Positions 17,623 to 26,643 of a stretch of DNA of 64,000 bases are shown here, piece by piece (the stretch's first letter is position 1; each line of letters starts with the position of its first letter). The DNA is from Rhodospirillaceae bacterium (GTDB taxonomy: Bacteria; Pseudomonadota; Alphaproteobacteria; DSM-16000; Inquilinaceae). The stretch spans positions 229,501-293,500 of the forward strand of contig JACKIH010000003.1 in assembly GCA_020638575.1 (NCBI GenBank). The letters run 5' to 3'. The notes beneath the pieces are model-generated. The model worked only from the letters and a program-made list of their open reading frames with translations, was not told the DNA's origin and searched no databases. A program made the translations under genes and the position numbers.

Positions 17623-18639
17623 CTAGTTGCGGCCCATCTGAGCCAGGAAGGCATCGTACATCTCGACGCCGCGCCGGGCCAAATCGTCGTCCTCGGCATA
17701 GGCCCGCCAGAACTGCCGCGCCTGGGCTTCCATCTCGGCCCAGACCGCCGGTTCGATGGTGATCACCTGCATGCCCTGGGCCTGCATCTGGGCCAAGGCG
17801 CTGGCATCCTGCATGTTGGCGAGGCCGACATACTCCATCGAGGAGATGATCGCCGCCTGCTCCATGATGGCTTGCAGGTGCGGCGGCAGGGTGTTCCAGG
17901 CGTCCATGTTCACGGTGAAGCAGTTGTTCGGCGCCCCGATGGACGACGGCTGGATGTAATAGCCGGCCACTTCCTGGAAGGAGTTGTTGAAGTTGCCGGC
18001 GGGGCTGGCCCAGCGCGCCGCGTCGACCACGCCGGTCGCCAGGTTGGTGTAGATTTCGCCGCCGCCGAAGAACAGCGTCGAAGCCCCCATCGCGGTAAAC
18101 CAGTCCGCCTCCACACCGTAGGCACGGATACGCAACCCTTCGAAATCCTCCGGTCCGTGGATCGGCACGGTCGACACCAGATCCCAGCCGGACGAGAGCT
18201 GCGGGCCGAGGTAGTAGACGTTGAACGGCTCGAAGGCTTCCCGCACCAGATCCAGGAAATCGGTGTGGTAGAAGAAGTTGTAGCGTTCGATGGCGGTCCG
18301 CATCGATCCCGGCACGCCGGTTTCCAGTGTCCCGATGGGGCCGATCTGGCCGGTGTAGATGGCGCCGGTCAGCATGCCGGCCTCGATGACGCCACTGCCG
18401 ATCGCGTCCAGGCCGTCGGCCACCGGATAGATGGCATCGACGGGAAAGACCTCGAAGGTCAGCGCGCCGGCCGACATCTCGTCGACGATCTCGGCGAACC
18501 GTTCCAGCGCCACGTAGCCCGGCTCGCCGGCTTGCACGTTGCTCTGGATCCGCCAGGCGAACTCCTGCGCGCTGGCGCTGCCGGGGAGGGCCGCGGCGAG
18601 GGCGATGCCCGCACACGCGATGGTCTTCAAGGCGTTCAT
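17623..18639 (-). CDS. dctP: TRAP transporter substrate-binding protein (DctP)
   Basis: A 338-residue periplasmic protein with a signal peptide (MNALKTIACAGIALAAALPG, cleavage near ASA-Q at about residue 24). The ligand carboxylate-binding Arg of the family is expected in the GLRIRAYG segment (about residue 167), and the GGGEIYTNLATGVVDAARW block is typical of the mandelate/keto acid branch of DctP proteins. GGGAGA precedes the ATG at 18639. It heads the dctPQM genes, divergent from the GntR gene. A ligand bearing a carboxylate is expected from the family; nothing narrows it further except the neighbouring ring-opening and keto-acid enzymes. Confidence 0.9.
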   Translation of the reverse strand: MNALKTIACAGIALAAALPGSASAQEFAWRIQSNVQAGEPGYVALERFAEIVDEMSAGALTFEVFPVDAIYPVADGLDAIGSGVIEAGMLTGAIYTGQIGPIGTLETGVPGSMRTAIERYNFFYHTDFLDLVREAFEPFNVYYLGPQLSSGWDLVSTVPIHGPEDFEGLRIRAYGVEADWFTAMGASTLFFGGGEIYTNLATGVVDAARWASPAGNFNNSFQEVAGYYIQPSSIGAPNNCFTVNMDAWNTLPPHLQAIMEQAAIISSMEYVGLANMQDASALAQMQAQGMQVITIEPAVWAEMEAQARQFWRAYAEDDDLARRGVEMYDAFLAQMGRN

Positions 18640-19001
18640 CAGCTTTCTCCCTGTTGGACGAAGTGGAGCGGTGGAGAACCGACTTGCAGCCCCGCAGACC
18701 GGCGCAGAAACACCCCCATGCGGAACCTTGATATGTGATATATCAAATAGTGAGACGGTCCGTCGATAGAGGACAGCAGGTCGCCGGGCGAACCCGGCCA
18801 ATCGGCGCCTGACCGGGACAGGCGCGGGCATGGTACGGGAGGCTTCCTAACCGGGACGCCACTGCCACCATGCCGTGCCGCATGGTTGGGCAAAAACGGG
18901 GGAACCCGCCGCAACTTCAGGCTTGGCCATGACCTGGGACTTGGCATATCAGGCAATGGGGCGCGGTGCCGGCAGAGGGTCAAGCCGCCCAGAGGACTCC
19001 G
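18640..19001. other. Divergent intergenic region dctP / gntR
   Basis: This 362-base stretch separates the TRAP operon (-) from its divergent regulator gene (+). It contains the operator at 18728-18747. No further gene is visible. Confidence 0.6.
18728..18747. promoter_or_regulatory. Palindromic operator ahead of the TRAP genes
   Basis: The palindrome TGATATATCA (18736-18745), extended to TTTGATATATCA on the minus strand and preceded on the plus strand by a half-site TTGATATG, lies about 90 bases upstream of dctP. It shares its 12-base core with the site ahead of hyuA. It overlaps an AT-rich element that could act as the -10 of the minus-strand promoter, which fits repression by the adjacent GntR protein. 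Confidence 0.6.
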
Positions 19002-19670
19002 ATGACAGACTTGATGGGGCAGCTTGAGCCGCGGCAAGGTTTCAACACGCTGACGCAACACGCCTACGACCAGATCAAGCGCGCTTTGATTGCCGGCGCC
19101 TTCGAGCCCGGACAGAAGCTGACGGTGCGCAGCGCGGCCGCCGCCCTCAACATCAGCCAGACGCCGGCGCGCGAGGCCATCGGGCGGCTGGTGGCGGAAG
19201 GCGGGCTGGACGCCGGCACCACCCGCAGCTTCAGCGTGCCCAGCATCGGCAAGACCGAGTTCGACGAGATCTACGAGCTTCGCATCCTTCTGGAAGGTCT
19301 CGCCGCATACTACGCGGCACCCCGCTTCGACTCAGATAAGTTGCGCGTCCTGGAAACCTGCCAGGCAGCCCTGGCTGCGGCGCGAAAGAAAAAAGACTAC
19401 AAAGAAATGCTGCGCCAGAATGAGATCTTCCATTTCACCATATATCAATCATCCGAACACAAGTTGCTGGTTAACTTCATCGAAGGATTGTGGCTGCGCA
19501 CGGGGCCGCTGCTGAACAAGCTTTATCCCGACTATACGTTGAACGTCGAAAACGCACAGTTCCACCTGGATGCCCTGCAGGCCATCCGCGAGAAGGATGC
19601 CGAAGCCTTGCGCACCGCCATGCAGAATGACGTGCGGGCCGGCGGGGTGTTCCTCCGGCAGCTCGTTTAG
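19002..19670 (+). CDS. GntR-family transcriptional regulator with FCD ligand domain
   Basis: A 222-residue regulator. The winged helix at about residues 12-75 carries LTVRSAAAALNISQTPAREAIGRL, typical of the FadR subfamily, and the C-terminal FCD domain contains the EIYELRILLEGLAAYYA opening and a metal/ligand His in FHFTIY. GAGG precedes the ATG at 19002; an in-frame GTG at 18966 is weaker. The gene is divergent from the TRAP operon, and the paired TGATATATCA sites ahead of dctP and hyuA are the obvious targets. FCD regulators are usually repressors released by the pathway substrate, normally a carboxylic acid. The middle of the gene is noticeably more A-rich than its neighbours. Confidence 0.85.
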   Translation: MTDLMGQLEPRQGFNTLTQHAYDQIKRALIAGAFEPGQKLTVRSAAAALNISQTPAREAIGRLVAEGGLDAGTTRSFSVPSIGKTEFDEIYELRILLEGLAAYYAAPRFDSDKLRVLETCQAALAAARKKKDYKEMLRQNEIFHFTIYQSSEHKLLVNFIEGLWLRTGPLLNKLYPDYTLNVENAQFHLDALQAIREKDAEALRTAMQNDVRAGGVFLRQLV

Positions 19671-19743
19671 CCGGGGGCGGTGGCGCAGCCCTGGGGGAGA
19701 GCCGGACTCGCCCCCCGGCCAGGACCGACCTCTGCCATCCCCG

Positions 19744-19765
19744 GGGCTACCCGTGGGCTACCCGT
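19744..19765. repeat. 11-base tandem duplication across the patD stop codon
   Basis: GGGCTACCCGT occurs twice head to tail (19744-19754 and 19755-19765). The patD stop codon (19758-19760 on the minus strand) lies in the second copy. The coding sequence is unaffected. It looks like a small slippage duplication. Confidence 0.6.
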
Positions 19766-21206
19766 GGGCGATCATCACGTGGCGGACGGCGGTGTAGTCC
19801 TCCAGCGCATAGAGCGACATGTCCTTGCCGTAGCCGGACTGCTTCAGGCCGCCATGGGGCATCTCGTTCACCAGCATGAAATGGGTGTTCACCCAGGTGC
19901 AGCCGTAGTGCAGGCGCGCCGCGGTGGCCATGGCGCGGCCGACGTCCCGGGTCCAGATGGACGACGCCAGGCCGTAATCGCTGTCGTTCGCCCAGGCCAC
20001 CGCTTCGTCCACCTCGGTGAAGCGGGTCACGGAGACCACGGGGCCGAACACCTCGCGTTGCACGATCTCGTCGTCCTGGCGGGCGCCGGCAATCACGGTG
20101 GGGGTATAGTAGAAGCCGTCGCCGCCGTAGGTTTTGCCGCCGGTCGTGACCTTGATGTGATTTTGCGCGGCGGCGCGCTCCACGAAGCTCGCCACCCGGT
20201 CGTGCTGGCGCTGGGAGATCAGCGGGCCGATCTCGTTCTCCGCGTCGTCATCCTGCGCATACGTGATGGAGGAAACGGCCGAGGTGAGATCCGCCACCAG
20301 ATTGTCGTGCACCTTCGCCCCGGCGTAGATGCGGCACGCAGCCGTGCAGTCCTGGCCGGCATTGTAGAAGCCGAAGGTGCGGATGCCCGCCACCACCGCG
20401 GCCACGTCGGCGTCGTCGAACACGATCACCGGGGCCTTGCCGCCCAGCTCCAGGTGCGTGCGCTTCACCGACTTGGCGGCCGCCTCCAGCACCTTCTTGC
20501 CCGTCGCCACATCGCCGGTGATGGAGATCATGTTGACGAGCGGGTGGTTGATCAGCGCATTGCCCACGGTGCCGCCGCGGCCCAGCACCACGTTCACCAC
20601 GCCTTCGGGCAGCACGTCCGCCAGGATCGTTGCGAGCTTGAGGGCGGTAAGCGGCGTCTGTTCGGACGGCTTGAACACCACCGTGTTGCCGCCGCCGATG
20701 GCCGGCGCCAGCTTCCACGCCATCATCATCAAGGGGTAGTTCCACGGCGCGATGGAGGCGACCACGCCGATGGGATCGCGCCGGATCATCGAGGTGAAGC
20801 CCGGCAGGTACTCGCCCGCCGCACTGGCGGGCGCGCAGCGCACGGCTCCGGCGAAGAAGCGGTAGCAGTCGACGATCGCGGGGATCTCGTCGTTGAGTGC
20901 GGCCCCCACGGGCTTGCCGCAGTTGAGCGCTTCCAGTCGCGCGAAGGCTTCCGCCTCCGCCTCGATGCGCTCGGCGATCTTCAGCAGGTAGGCGGAGCGT
21001 TCGGCCGGCGTGGTGCGCGACCAGGTGGCGAACGCCGTGGACGCGGCCTGCACGGCGCGGTCGATCTGCCCGGCATCGGCTTCCGGCACCTCCAGGATGG
21101 CCTGGCCGGTGCGCGGGTTCAGCACCGTCTCCGCGGCCGCACCCCCCGTTTCGAAGGACGCACCGATCAGCATCTGGGTGTGCATCGGCGTCGCGCTGGT
21201 GGTCAT
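19758..21206 (-). CDS. patD: Gamma-aminobutyraldehyde dehydrogenase (PatD type)
   Basis: A 482-residue NAD-dependent aldehyde dehydrogenase. The catalytic Cys is in NAGQDCTAACRI and the general-base Glu in HLELGGKAPVIV. Long stretches match E. coli PatD closely, including NCGKP, NDEIPAIVD, IRRDPIGVVASIAPWNYPL, CTWVNTHFMLV and the C-terminal YALEDYTAVRHVM. PatD oxidises 4-aminobutanal to GABA in putrescine catabolism. It is preceded by four genes for a YdcSTUV-like ABC importer on the same strand, the same order as in E. coli ydcSTUV-patD. No putrescine aminotransferase gene is adjacent, so the aldehyde-producing step must be encoded elsewhere. A betaine-aldehyde role is less likely. Confidence 0.87.
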   Translation of the reverse strand: MTTSATPMHTQMLIGASFETGGAAAETVLNPRTGQAILEVPEADAGQIDRAVQAASTAFATWSRTTPAERSAYLLKIAERIEAEAEAFARLEALNCGKPVGAALNDEIPAIVDCYRFFAGAVRCAPASAAGEYLPGFTSMIRRDPIGVVASIAPWNYPLMMMAWKLAPAIGGGNTVVFKPSEQTPLTALKLATILADVLPEGVVNVVLGRGGTVGNALINHPLVNMISITGDVATGKKVLEAAAKSVKRTHLELGGKAPVIVFDDADVAAVVAGIRTFGFYNAGQDCTAACRIYAGAKVHDNLVADLTSAVSSITYAQDDDAENEIGPLISQRQHDRVASFVERAAAQNHIKVTTGGKTYGGDGFYYTPTVIAGARQDDEIVQREVFGPVVSVTRFTEVDEAVAWANDSDYGLASSIWTRDVGRAMATAARLHYGCTWVNTHFMLVNEMPHGGLKQSGYGKDMSLYALEDYTAVRHVMIAHG

Positions 21207-21294
21207 GGTTGGTACCTCCCGTGACAGGCTCTTGTTTGATGGAGAGGCCGCGCGGTATGGCGGGCCGAATGCGGATGAGGCAGGGCGGCCGGCG

Positions 21295-22110
21295 TCACTT
21301 CAGCCGCCCCCGCGGCTGGTCGGTGCCGCGCGTCAGGTAGTAGGCGCCGAGGATCGGCAGCAGCGTCACCAGCACCACCACCATGGCGACCACGTTGGTC
21401 ACCGGGCGCTGGCGCGGCCGCACCAGCTCCTCCAGCATCCAGATCGGCAGGGTCTGCTGCTGGCCGGCGGTGAAGATGGTGACGATCACCTCATCGAAGC
21501 TGAGCGCGAAGGCCAGCATGCCGCCCGCCAGCAAGGCCGTGGCGATGTTGGGCAGCACGATGTAGCGGAACGTCTGGAATTGGTTGGCGCCCAGGTCCAT
21601 GGAGGCTTCGACCAGCGAGCCCGAAAGCCGGCGGAAGCGGGCGACTGCGTTGTTGTAGACCACGACCACGCAGAAGGTCGCGTGGCCGACGATGATGGTC
21701 CACAGCGAGAACGGGATGTCGCCGACGCTGAAGGCCGCGCGCAAGGCAATGCCGGTGATCACGCCGGGCAGCGCTATCGGCAGGATGACGAGCAGCGAGA
21801 TCGTCTCCCGCCCGAAAAAGCGGGTGCGCGATACGGCGGCGGCGGTGAGCGTGCCGAGCACGATGGCGATGGCCGTGGCGGTGGCGGCGGTGACGAGAGA
21901 CAGCTCCAAGGCCGCCCACACGTCCGGCCGGTTCCAGGTCACCTCGAACCACCGCAGGGTCAGCCCCGGCGGCGGCCACTGGTAGCTGCGCTCCTCGGTG
22001 GTGAAGGCATAGGCGAAGATCAGCAGGATCGGCAGGTGCATGAAAGCGAGGCCCGCCACCGCCGCGAGCTTCAGGCCCAGGGGGGCTTTCTCGATCCGGC
22101 TAGAGCGCAT
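21295..22110 (-). CDS. Polyamine-type ABC transporter permease (YdcV/PotC-like)
   Basis: A 271-residue inner-membrane permease of the spermidine/putrescine type with about six helices. The cytoplasmic EAA loop is VEASMDLGANQFQTFRYIVLPNI, which contacts the ATPase, and FDEVIVTIFTAGQQQTLPIWM is the typical PotC-like C-terminal stretch. It overlaps the preceding permease gene by 11 bases. The closest operon match is ydcV of E. coli. Confidence 0.85.
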   Translation of the reverse strand: MRSSRIEKAPLGLKLAAVAGLAFMHLPILLIFAYAFTTEERSYQWPPPGLTLRWFEVTWNRPDVWAALELSLVTAATATAIAIVLGTLTAAAVSRTRFFGRETISLLVILPIALPGVITGIALRAAFSVGDIPFSLWTIIVGHATFCVVVVYNNAVARFRRLSGSLVEASMDLGANQFQTFRYIVLPNIATALLAGGMLAFALSFDEVIVTIFTAGQQQTLPIWMLEELVRPRQRPVTNVVAMVVVLVTLLPILGAYYLTRGTDQPRGRLK

Positions 22111-23068
22111 CGAACGCTCCCGCGCGCTTCGCGATCCACAGGTAGACGGCCATGATGACGATGGGCACCACCGCGAAGGCGGCGGCCAGCGGGATGTTCC
22201 CCGCCGTGCCCTGGTGGGTGTACACGGCCTGGCCGATGAAGAGGCGCGACGAGCCCACGATCTGCGGGATGATGTAATCCCCCAGCGTCAGCGAGAAGGT
22301 GAAGATCGACCCTGCGACGATGCCGGGGGCGGCCAGCGGCAGCACGACGTGGCGGAAGGTCTGGGAGGGGCGGGCGCCGAGGTCGGACGACGCATCCAGC
22401 ATGCTGGCGGGCACCCGCTCCAGGGCCGCCTGGATGGGCAGCACCATGAAAGGCAGCCAGGCATAGATGAACACCAGGAAGGTGCCGGTATAGCTGGTGG
22501 AGAGCGACGTGCCGCCGACCACCGGCAGCGCCAGATAGGCATCCAGCAGCCAGCTCAGGTGCAGCGTCTCGAATAGCCAGGTGAGGATGCCCTCGCGCGC
22601 CAGGATCAGCTTCCAGGCATAGACCTTCACCAGGTAGCTCGACCACAAGGGCAGCATGATGCCCAGGTAGAACAGCGCCTTCCAGCGCCCGCGCGCGTAG
22701 CGGGCCGCGAAATAGGCGATGGGAAAGGCGATCACGGCCGAGGCCAGCGTCACCGCTGCGGCCATGGCGACGGTGCGCAGGATGATGTCGAAATTGGCCG
22801 GAGTGAACAGCTCGGCATAGGTGTCGAGCGTGAGGTCGTACCGCACCATCCCGCTGAAATGGTCGATGGAAAAGAAGCTGTGGGCGAGCAGGGCCGCCAG
22901 CGAGCCCAGATAGATCACGCACAGCCACAAGGCCGGCAGGGCCAGCATGGCGGTGACCGTTGCGCCGGGGTGCCGCCAGAGCAGGTCCGACACCCGGCCC
23001 AGGCCGAAGCGCGCCGGCGGATCGAGGGCAGGGCGCACCGCAGGATCGGCGCTGCCGCCCGCCGTCAC
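22100..23068 (-). CDS. Polyamine-type ABC transporter permease (YdcU/PotB-like)
   Basis: A 322-residue permease with a hydrophilic N-terminal tail of about 30 residues before the first helix. The EAA loop is MLDASSDLGARPSQTFRHVVLPLA, and the SLTLGDYIIPQIVG segment is characteristic of PotB-like subunits. It pairs with the following permease and overlaps the upstream ATPase gene by four bases (ATGA). Confidence 0.85.
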   Translation of the reverse strand: MTAGGSADPAVRPALDPPARFGLGRVSDLLWRHPGATVTAMLALPALWLCVIYLGSLAALLAHSFFSIDHFSGMVRYDLTLDTYAELFTPANFDIILRTVAMAAAVTLASAVIAFPIAYFAARYARGRWKALFYLGIMLPLWSSYLVKVYAWKLILAREGILTWLFETLHLSWLLDAYLALPVVGGTSLSTSYTGTFLVFIYAWLPFMVLPIQAALERVPASMLDASSDLGARPSQTFRHVVLPLAAPGIVAGSIFTFSLTLGDYIIPQIVGSSRLFIGQAVYTHQGTAGNIPLAAAFAVVPIVIMAVYLWIAKRAGAFDAL

Positions 23069-24123
23069 TCCTCGAACTCCATCACGTGCAGATCGTCGGG
23101 TTCCCAGGCGAGGCGGACCGTGTCTCCCACCTCCGGCACCGCATCGCCAGGGCGCAGCAAGACGTGCATGCGCGCCGATCCCGCCGCCGATGCCATGGCG
23201 ACGGCGAGCCGCGTGGCCGCCCCGAGAAAGCTGTGGTCCAGGACCGTGGCCGCCTGCCCTTCGGGTGCCAGGCGGATCACCTCCGGGCGCAGGCTGGCAG
23301 GCCGCGTGCGGCCGGTGAGCTGGCGCACGAACTCCGGCGGCAGCACGTTGGACGACCCCACGAAATCCGCCACGAAGGGCGAGCGCGGGCGGCGATAGAT
23401 CTCTTCGGGCGGCCCCACTTGGCGGATGCGCCCATCGTGGAAGATCGCCACCCGGTCCGCCATGGACAGCGCTTCGCCCTGGTCGTGGGTGACGAAGACG
23501 AAGGTGATGCCGATGGAGCGCTGCAGAGTCTTCAACTCCTCCTGCATCTGCTCGCGCAGTTTCAGGTCGAGCGCGCCCAAAGGCTCATCCAGCAGCAGCA
23601 CGCGGGGCTTGTTGACGAGCGCTCGGGCAAGCGCCACGCGTTGGCGCTGCCCGCCGGACAAGGCGGTGGGGCTGCGTGCCCCGATATCCGGCAACTGCAC
23701 CAGCGCCAGCATCTCTTCGGCCGCCCTGCGCCGGCTCGCCCGGTCCTGGCCGGCGATCTTCAGCCCGTAGGCCACGTTGTCGATCACGCTCATATGGGGA
23801 AAGAGCGCGTAGTCCTGGAACACGGTGTTGACGTGCCGGCGGTAGGGCGGCACGCCCACGGCCGACTTGCCGAAGATGGTGATATGCCCGGCGGTGGGCT
23901 GCTCGAACCCCGCAATCAGGCGCAGGCAGCTCGTCTTGCCGGACCCCGATGGGCCGAGCAGGGCGAAGAACTCACCTTCCGCGATGTCCAGATCGACCGC
24001 GTCGACCGCCCGGATGTGCCCGAAGTGCAGCGAAACACCCCGGAACGACACCGCCGGGCACGCCTTGTCGGGCGTACCGGCGGCATCGCTCGGGTCGGGC
24101 GCCGGGTGAGCGTCCGTCAGCAT
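23065..24123 (-). CDS. Polyamine-type ABC transporter ATP-binding protein (YdcT/PotA-like)
   Basis: A 352-residue ABC ATPase: Walker A GPSGSGKTSC, Q-loop, signature LSGGQRQRVALARAL, Walker B VLLLDEPLGALD and a C-terminal TOBE domain (about residues 260-350) typical of PotA/CysA ATPases. The ATG at 24123 is used; a TTG at 24138, abutting the binding-protein stop, is the alternative start. It energises the two permeases downstream. Confidence 0.87.
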   Translation of the reverse strand: MLTDAHPAPDPSDAAGTPDKACPAVSFRGVSLHFGHIRAVDAVDLDIAEGEFFALLGPSGSGKTSCLRLIAGFEQPTAGHITIFGKSAVGVPPYRRHVNTVFQDYALFPHMSVIDNVAYGLKIAGQDRASRRRAAEEMLALVQLPDIGARSPTALSGGQRQRVALARALVNKPRVLLLDEPLGALDLKLREQMQEELKTLQRSIGITFVFVTHDQGEALSMADRVAIFHDGRIRQVGPPEEIYRRPRSPFVADFVGSSNVLPPEFVRQLTGRTRPASLRPEVIRLAPEGQAATVLDHSFLGAATRLAVAMASAAGSARMHVLLRPGDAVPEVGDTVRLAWEPDDLHVMEFEE

Positions 24124-24138
24124 GGGCGGTGCCGCCAA

Positions 24139-25302
24139 TCAGCGGCCGCCGATGACGCCGATATAGTCAGACACCCAGCGGTGATAGGGCACGCATTCGT
24201 CCTGGGTTTCGCAATCCGCCACCGGCGTGGTCCAGAAGCGGATACGGTCGAAATCGTCCATGCCGTTGGCGGTGCAGCCTTCGGCCGTCTGCATGCCGCT
24301 GCCGTCGGAACAGGCTGCGGGGACGGCGGGGTTGGAGCCGAACCACACCGACAGGTCGCTCATCAGGTTCGACGACAAGGTGTGTTCCATCCACATGTAG
24401 GCGCAGTTGGGGTGTTCGGCGTCCGCGTGCAACATGGTGGTGTCGGCCCAACCGGTGGCCCCTTCTTCCGGGATCACCGAGGCGATGGGCTGGCCGTCGC
24501 CCGCCAGCAGGTTCACCTGGAAGGGCCAGGAGCCCGAGGCGACCACGCCTTCGTTGGTGAAGTCGTCGATCTGGATGAAGGCATCGTGCCAGTAGCGCGA
24601 GACGAGCTGGCGCTGCTGGCGCAGCAGGTCCAGCGCTGCGGCATACTGTTCGGCGTTCAACTGGTAGGGGTCTTCGATGCCCAGCTCCGGCTGGTGGGCC
24701 ATCAAGTAAAGTGCTGCGTCGGCCACGTAGATCGGCCCGTCATAGGCTTGCACACGCCCGGCATTGGACTGGCCGTCGGGCAGTGTCATCTCCTCGAACA
24801 CCACGTTCCAGCTCGTCGGCGGTTCGGGGAACACTTCGGTGTTGTACATCAAGACGTTGGGGCCCCACTGGTAGGGCACGCCGTAATGCACGCCGTCCAC
24901 CGTATGCCAGGGGGCGTCCTGCAGGCGCGGATCGATGGTGCCCCAGCTCGGGATCAGGGCGGTGTTGATGGGCTGCACGCGCCCGCCCGCCACCATGCGC
25001 AGCGAGGCGTCGCCCGACGCCGTCACCAGGTCGAACCCGCCATAGTTCATCAGGGCGACCATTTCGTCCGACGTGTTGGCGGTCTGGATGGAGACCATGC
25101 AGCCGGTTGCTTCCTCGAAGCTGGTCACCCAGTCGAAAGCCGCGTCGGTCTCGCCGCGCTCGATATAGCCCGGCCAGGCGACGATGGTGAGCGCCCCTTC
25201 GCCCTCGCCGATGCTCTCAAGCATCGACTGGGCCGATGCCTGGTGGACGCCCAGGGCCGCCACAGCGGCCGTCAAGCCAAGCGTGATCCGAAACTGCGTC
25301 AT
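24139..25302 (-). CDS. Polyamine-type ABC transporter substrate-binding protein (YdcS/PotD-like)
   Basis: A 387-residue periplasmic protein with a signal peptide (about residues 1-24, cleavage near ASA-Q). The PotD-type opening LTIVAWPGYIERG, FDLVTASGDASLRMVAGG and the VHYGVPYQWGPNVLMYNTE block around the ligand pocket support a polyamine binder of the YdcS branch. The C terminus has several extra Cys residues (ACSDGSG, EGCTANG, DCETQDEC) that could form disulfides, also seen in YdcS-like proteins. GAGAGG precedes the ATG at 25302. It is the promoter-proximal gene of a five-gene operon ending in patD. Confidence 0.85.
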   Translation of the reverse strand: MTQFRITLGLTAAVAALGVHQASAQSMLESIGEGEGALTIVAWPGYIERGETDAAFDWVTSFEEATGCMVSIQTANTSDEMVALMNYGGFDLVTASGDASLRMVAGGRVQPINTALIPSWGTIDPRLQDAPWHTVDGVHYGVPYQWGPNVLMYNTEVFPEPPTSWNVVFEEMTLPDGQSNAGRVQAYDGPIYVADAALYLMAHQPELGIEDPYQLNAEQYAAALDLLRQQRQLVSRYWHDAFIQIDDFTNEGVVASGSWPFQVNLLAGDGQPIASVIPEEGATGWADTTMLHADAEHPNCAYMWMEHTLSSNLMSDLSVWFGSNPAVPAACSDGSGMQTAEGCTANGMDDFDRIRFWTTPVADCETQDECVPYHRWVSDYIGVIGGR

Positions 25303-25547
25303 GTCGGCCCTCTCATTGTTATCTCTTCGCTGGCGATCGCCCATCGACGGGCCGTATCTGGTCCGTCGCGGTTCGGCGCGGTTCGGCGCACGCGGCGAAA
25401 TCGTCTGCGGGCCGCGGGCGCGCCAATACCAAGCAGCAGCCTGCTGCAAATAGGGCGCTGCGACGACGGCACCGCAACACCAAAACACAGAAACGCATTA
25501 TCGGAAAAACCGAAGGTGTGCGAGCGGCCCGGCAGAAGGCGGCGGCA

Positions 25548-26447
25548 TCAACCGCGCCGGCGCACCCGCGCCAGCGCCACGAACTCCAGGGCTTCGCGCG
25601 ACAGGCTGGAGCCGCGCCGCCAGGCCAATCCGGTCTGGGCCACCGGCAGGGTCGCCGCGATGTCGCGCGAGACGATCTGGTCGCCATCGAGCGACCAGCC
25701 GCGGTGGATGATGTCCGGCAGGATCGCCAGGGCCGCACCGGTGCCGACGAGGCTGCGCACCGCCTCCACCGAGCGGGTGCGGAACACCACGTCGGGGGCG
25801 GCCGCGCTGCCCGCGAACAGGCCCTCGGCCACGTTGATCACCTCGTCGCGGTTCAAGAGGATCAGCCGCGACTTGGCGATATCCCCCACCTCGATCGACG
25901 GCTTGGCGGCGAGGCGATGGCCCGCCGGCAGCCACAGCCGGTAGGGCGAGATGTCGGTGATCTCGGTTTGCAGGGCTGCCCGGTTGGTGAGGCCGGACAC
26001 GATCATCATCGCCACGTCCAGCTCGCCGCCGATCAGCAGGTGTTCCAGATAGGCGGCATCGTCCTCGATGGCCGTTACGGTGACTTCGGGGAATGCCCGG
26101 CGGTAGCGCGCCAGCACGTCGGCGAAGGCATAGGCCGCCACCAACGCCGTCACGCCGATGTTGAGGCGCCCGGCCACGCGCTGTTCGGTCTTGGCATCGA
26201 GCGCCTGGCGGGCGCGCGAGACGTCGCCCAGGATCTCCGAGGCGTGGCGCAAGAAGCGCTGGCCATGGTGGGTGATCACCATGCCCTTGGCGCGCCGGTC
26301 GAACAGCTCCACGCCGAGATCGAGCTCAAGTTCCTTTACCGCCTCGGTGACCGACGATTGGGAGATCGACAGGACACGGGCGGCCGCCGACACCGAGCCC
26401 TGCTCGGCCACCGCCACGAAATAGCGAAGCTGCTTCAGCGTGAACAT
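25548..26447 (-). CDS. LysR-family transcriptional regulator
   Basis: A 299-residue LysR protein. The winged helix-turn-helix is at residues about 5-60 (LKQLRYFVAVAEQGSVSAAARVLSISQSSV), followed by the periplasmic-binding-like effector domain. It sits 245 bases upstream of the YdcS-like gene on the same strand, so it could govern the polyamine operon; this is only inferred from position. The ATG at 26447 is used because the LysR N terminus begins there. The gap between the two genes (25303-25547) has a tandem CGGTTCGGCG repeat (25369-25388) and no gene. Confidence 0.85.
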   Translation of the reverse strand: MFTLKQLRYFVAVAEQGSVSAAARVLSISQSSVTEAVKELELDLGVELFDRRAKGMVITHHGQRFLRHASEILGDVSRARQALDAKTEQRVAGRLNIGVTALVAAYAFADVLARYRRAFPEVTVTAIEDDAAYLEHLLIGGELDVAMMIVSGLTNRAALQTEITDISPYRLWLPAGHRLAAKPSIEVGDIAKSRLILLNRDEVINVAEGLFAGSAAAPDVVFRTRSVEAVRSLVGTGAALAILPDIIHRGWSLDGDQIVSRDIAATLPVAQTGLAWRRGSSLSREALEFVALARVRRRG

Positions 26448-26643
26448 GCACCTGAGGCTAGCCGGTTTGGCCGGGCGCGGCATCGGCGCATCGGTCGAAG
26501 CGCATACGATTTGGAGGGATCGAACTTTTGCCTCGGTCCGGAACCGTTTTGCCGGTCCGGCGTTTCCCCATCGTCATTCAGCGACGCCACAGCACGACCC
26601 ATCGGGGGCCGTGCGGCGGACCAACGCGGAGGGACGAGACACC

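Noticed and set aside
25369..25388. Tandem CGGTTCGGCG repeat as a regulatory site for the LysR protein
   Set aside because: Not a LysR-type T-N11-A motif and has no symmetry; probably simple GC-rich slippage.
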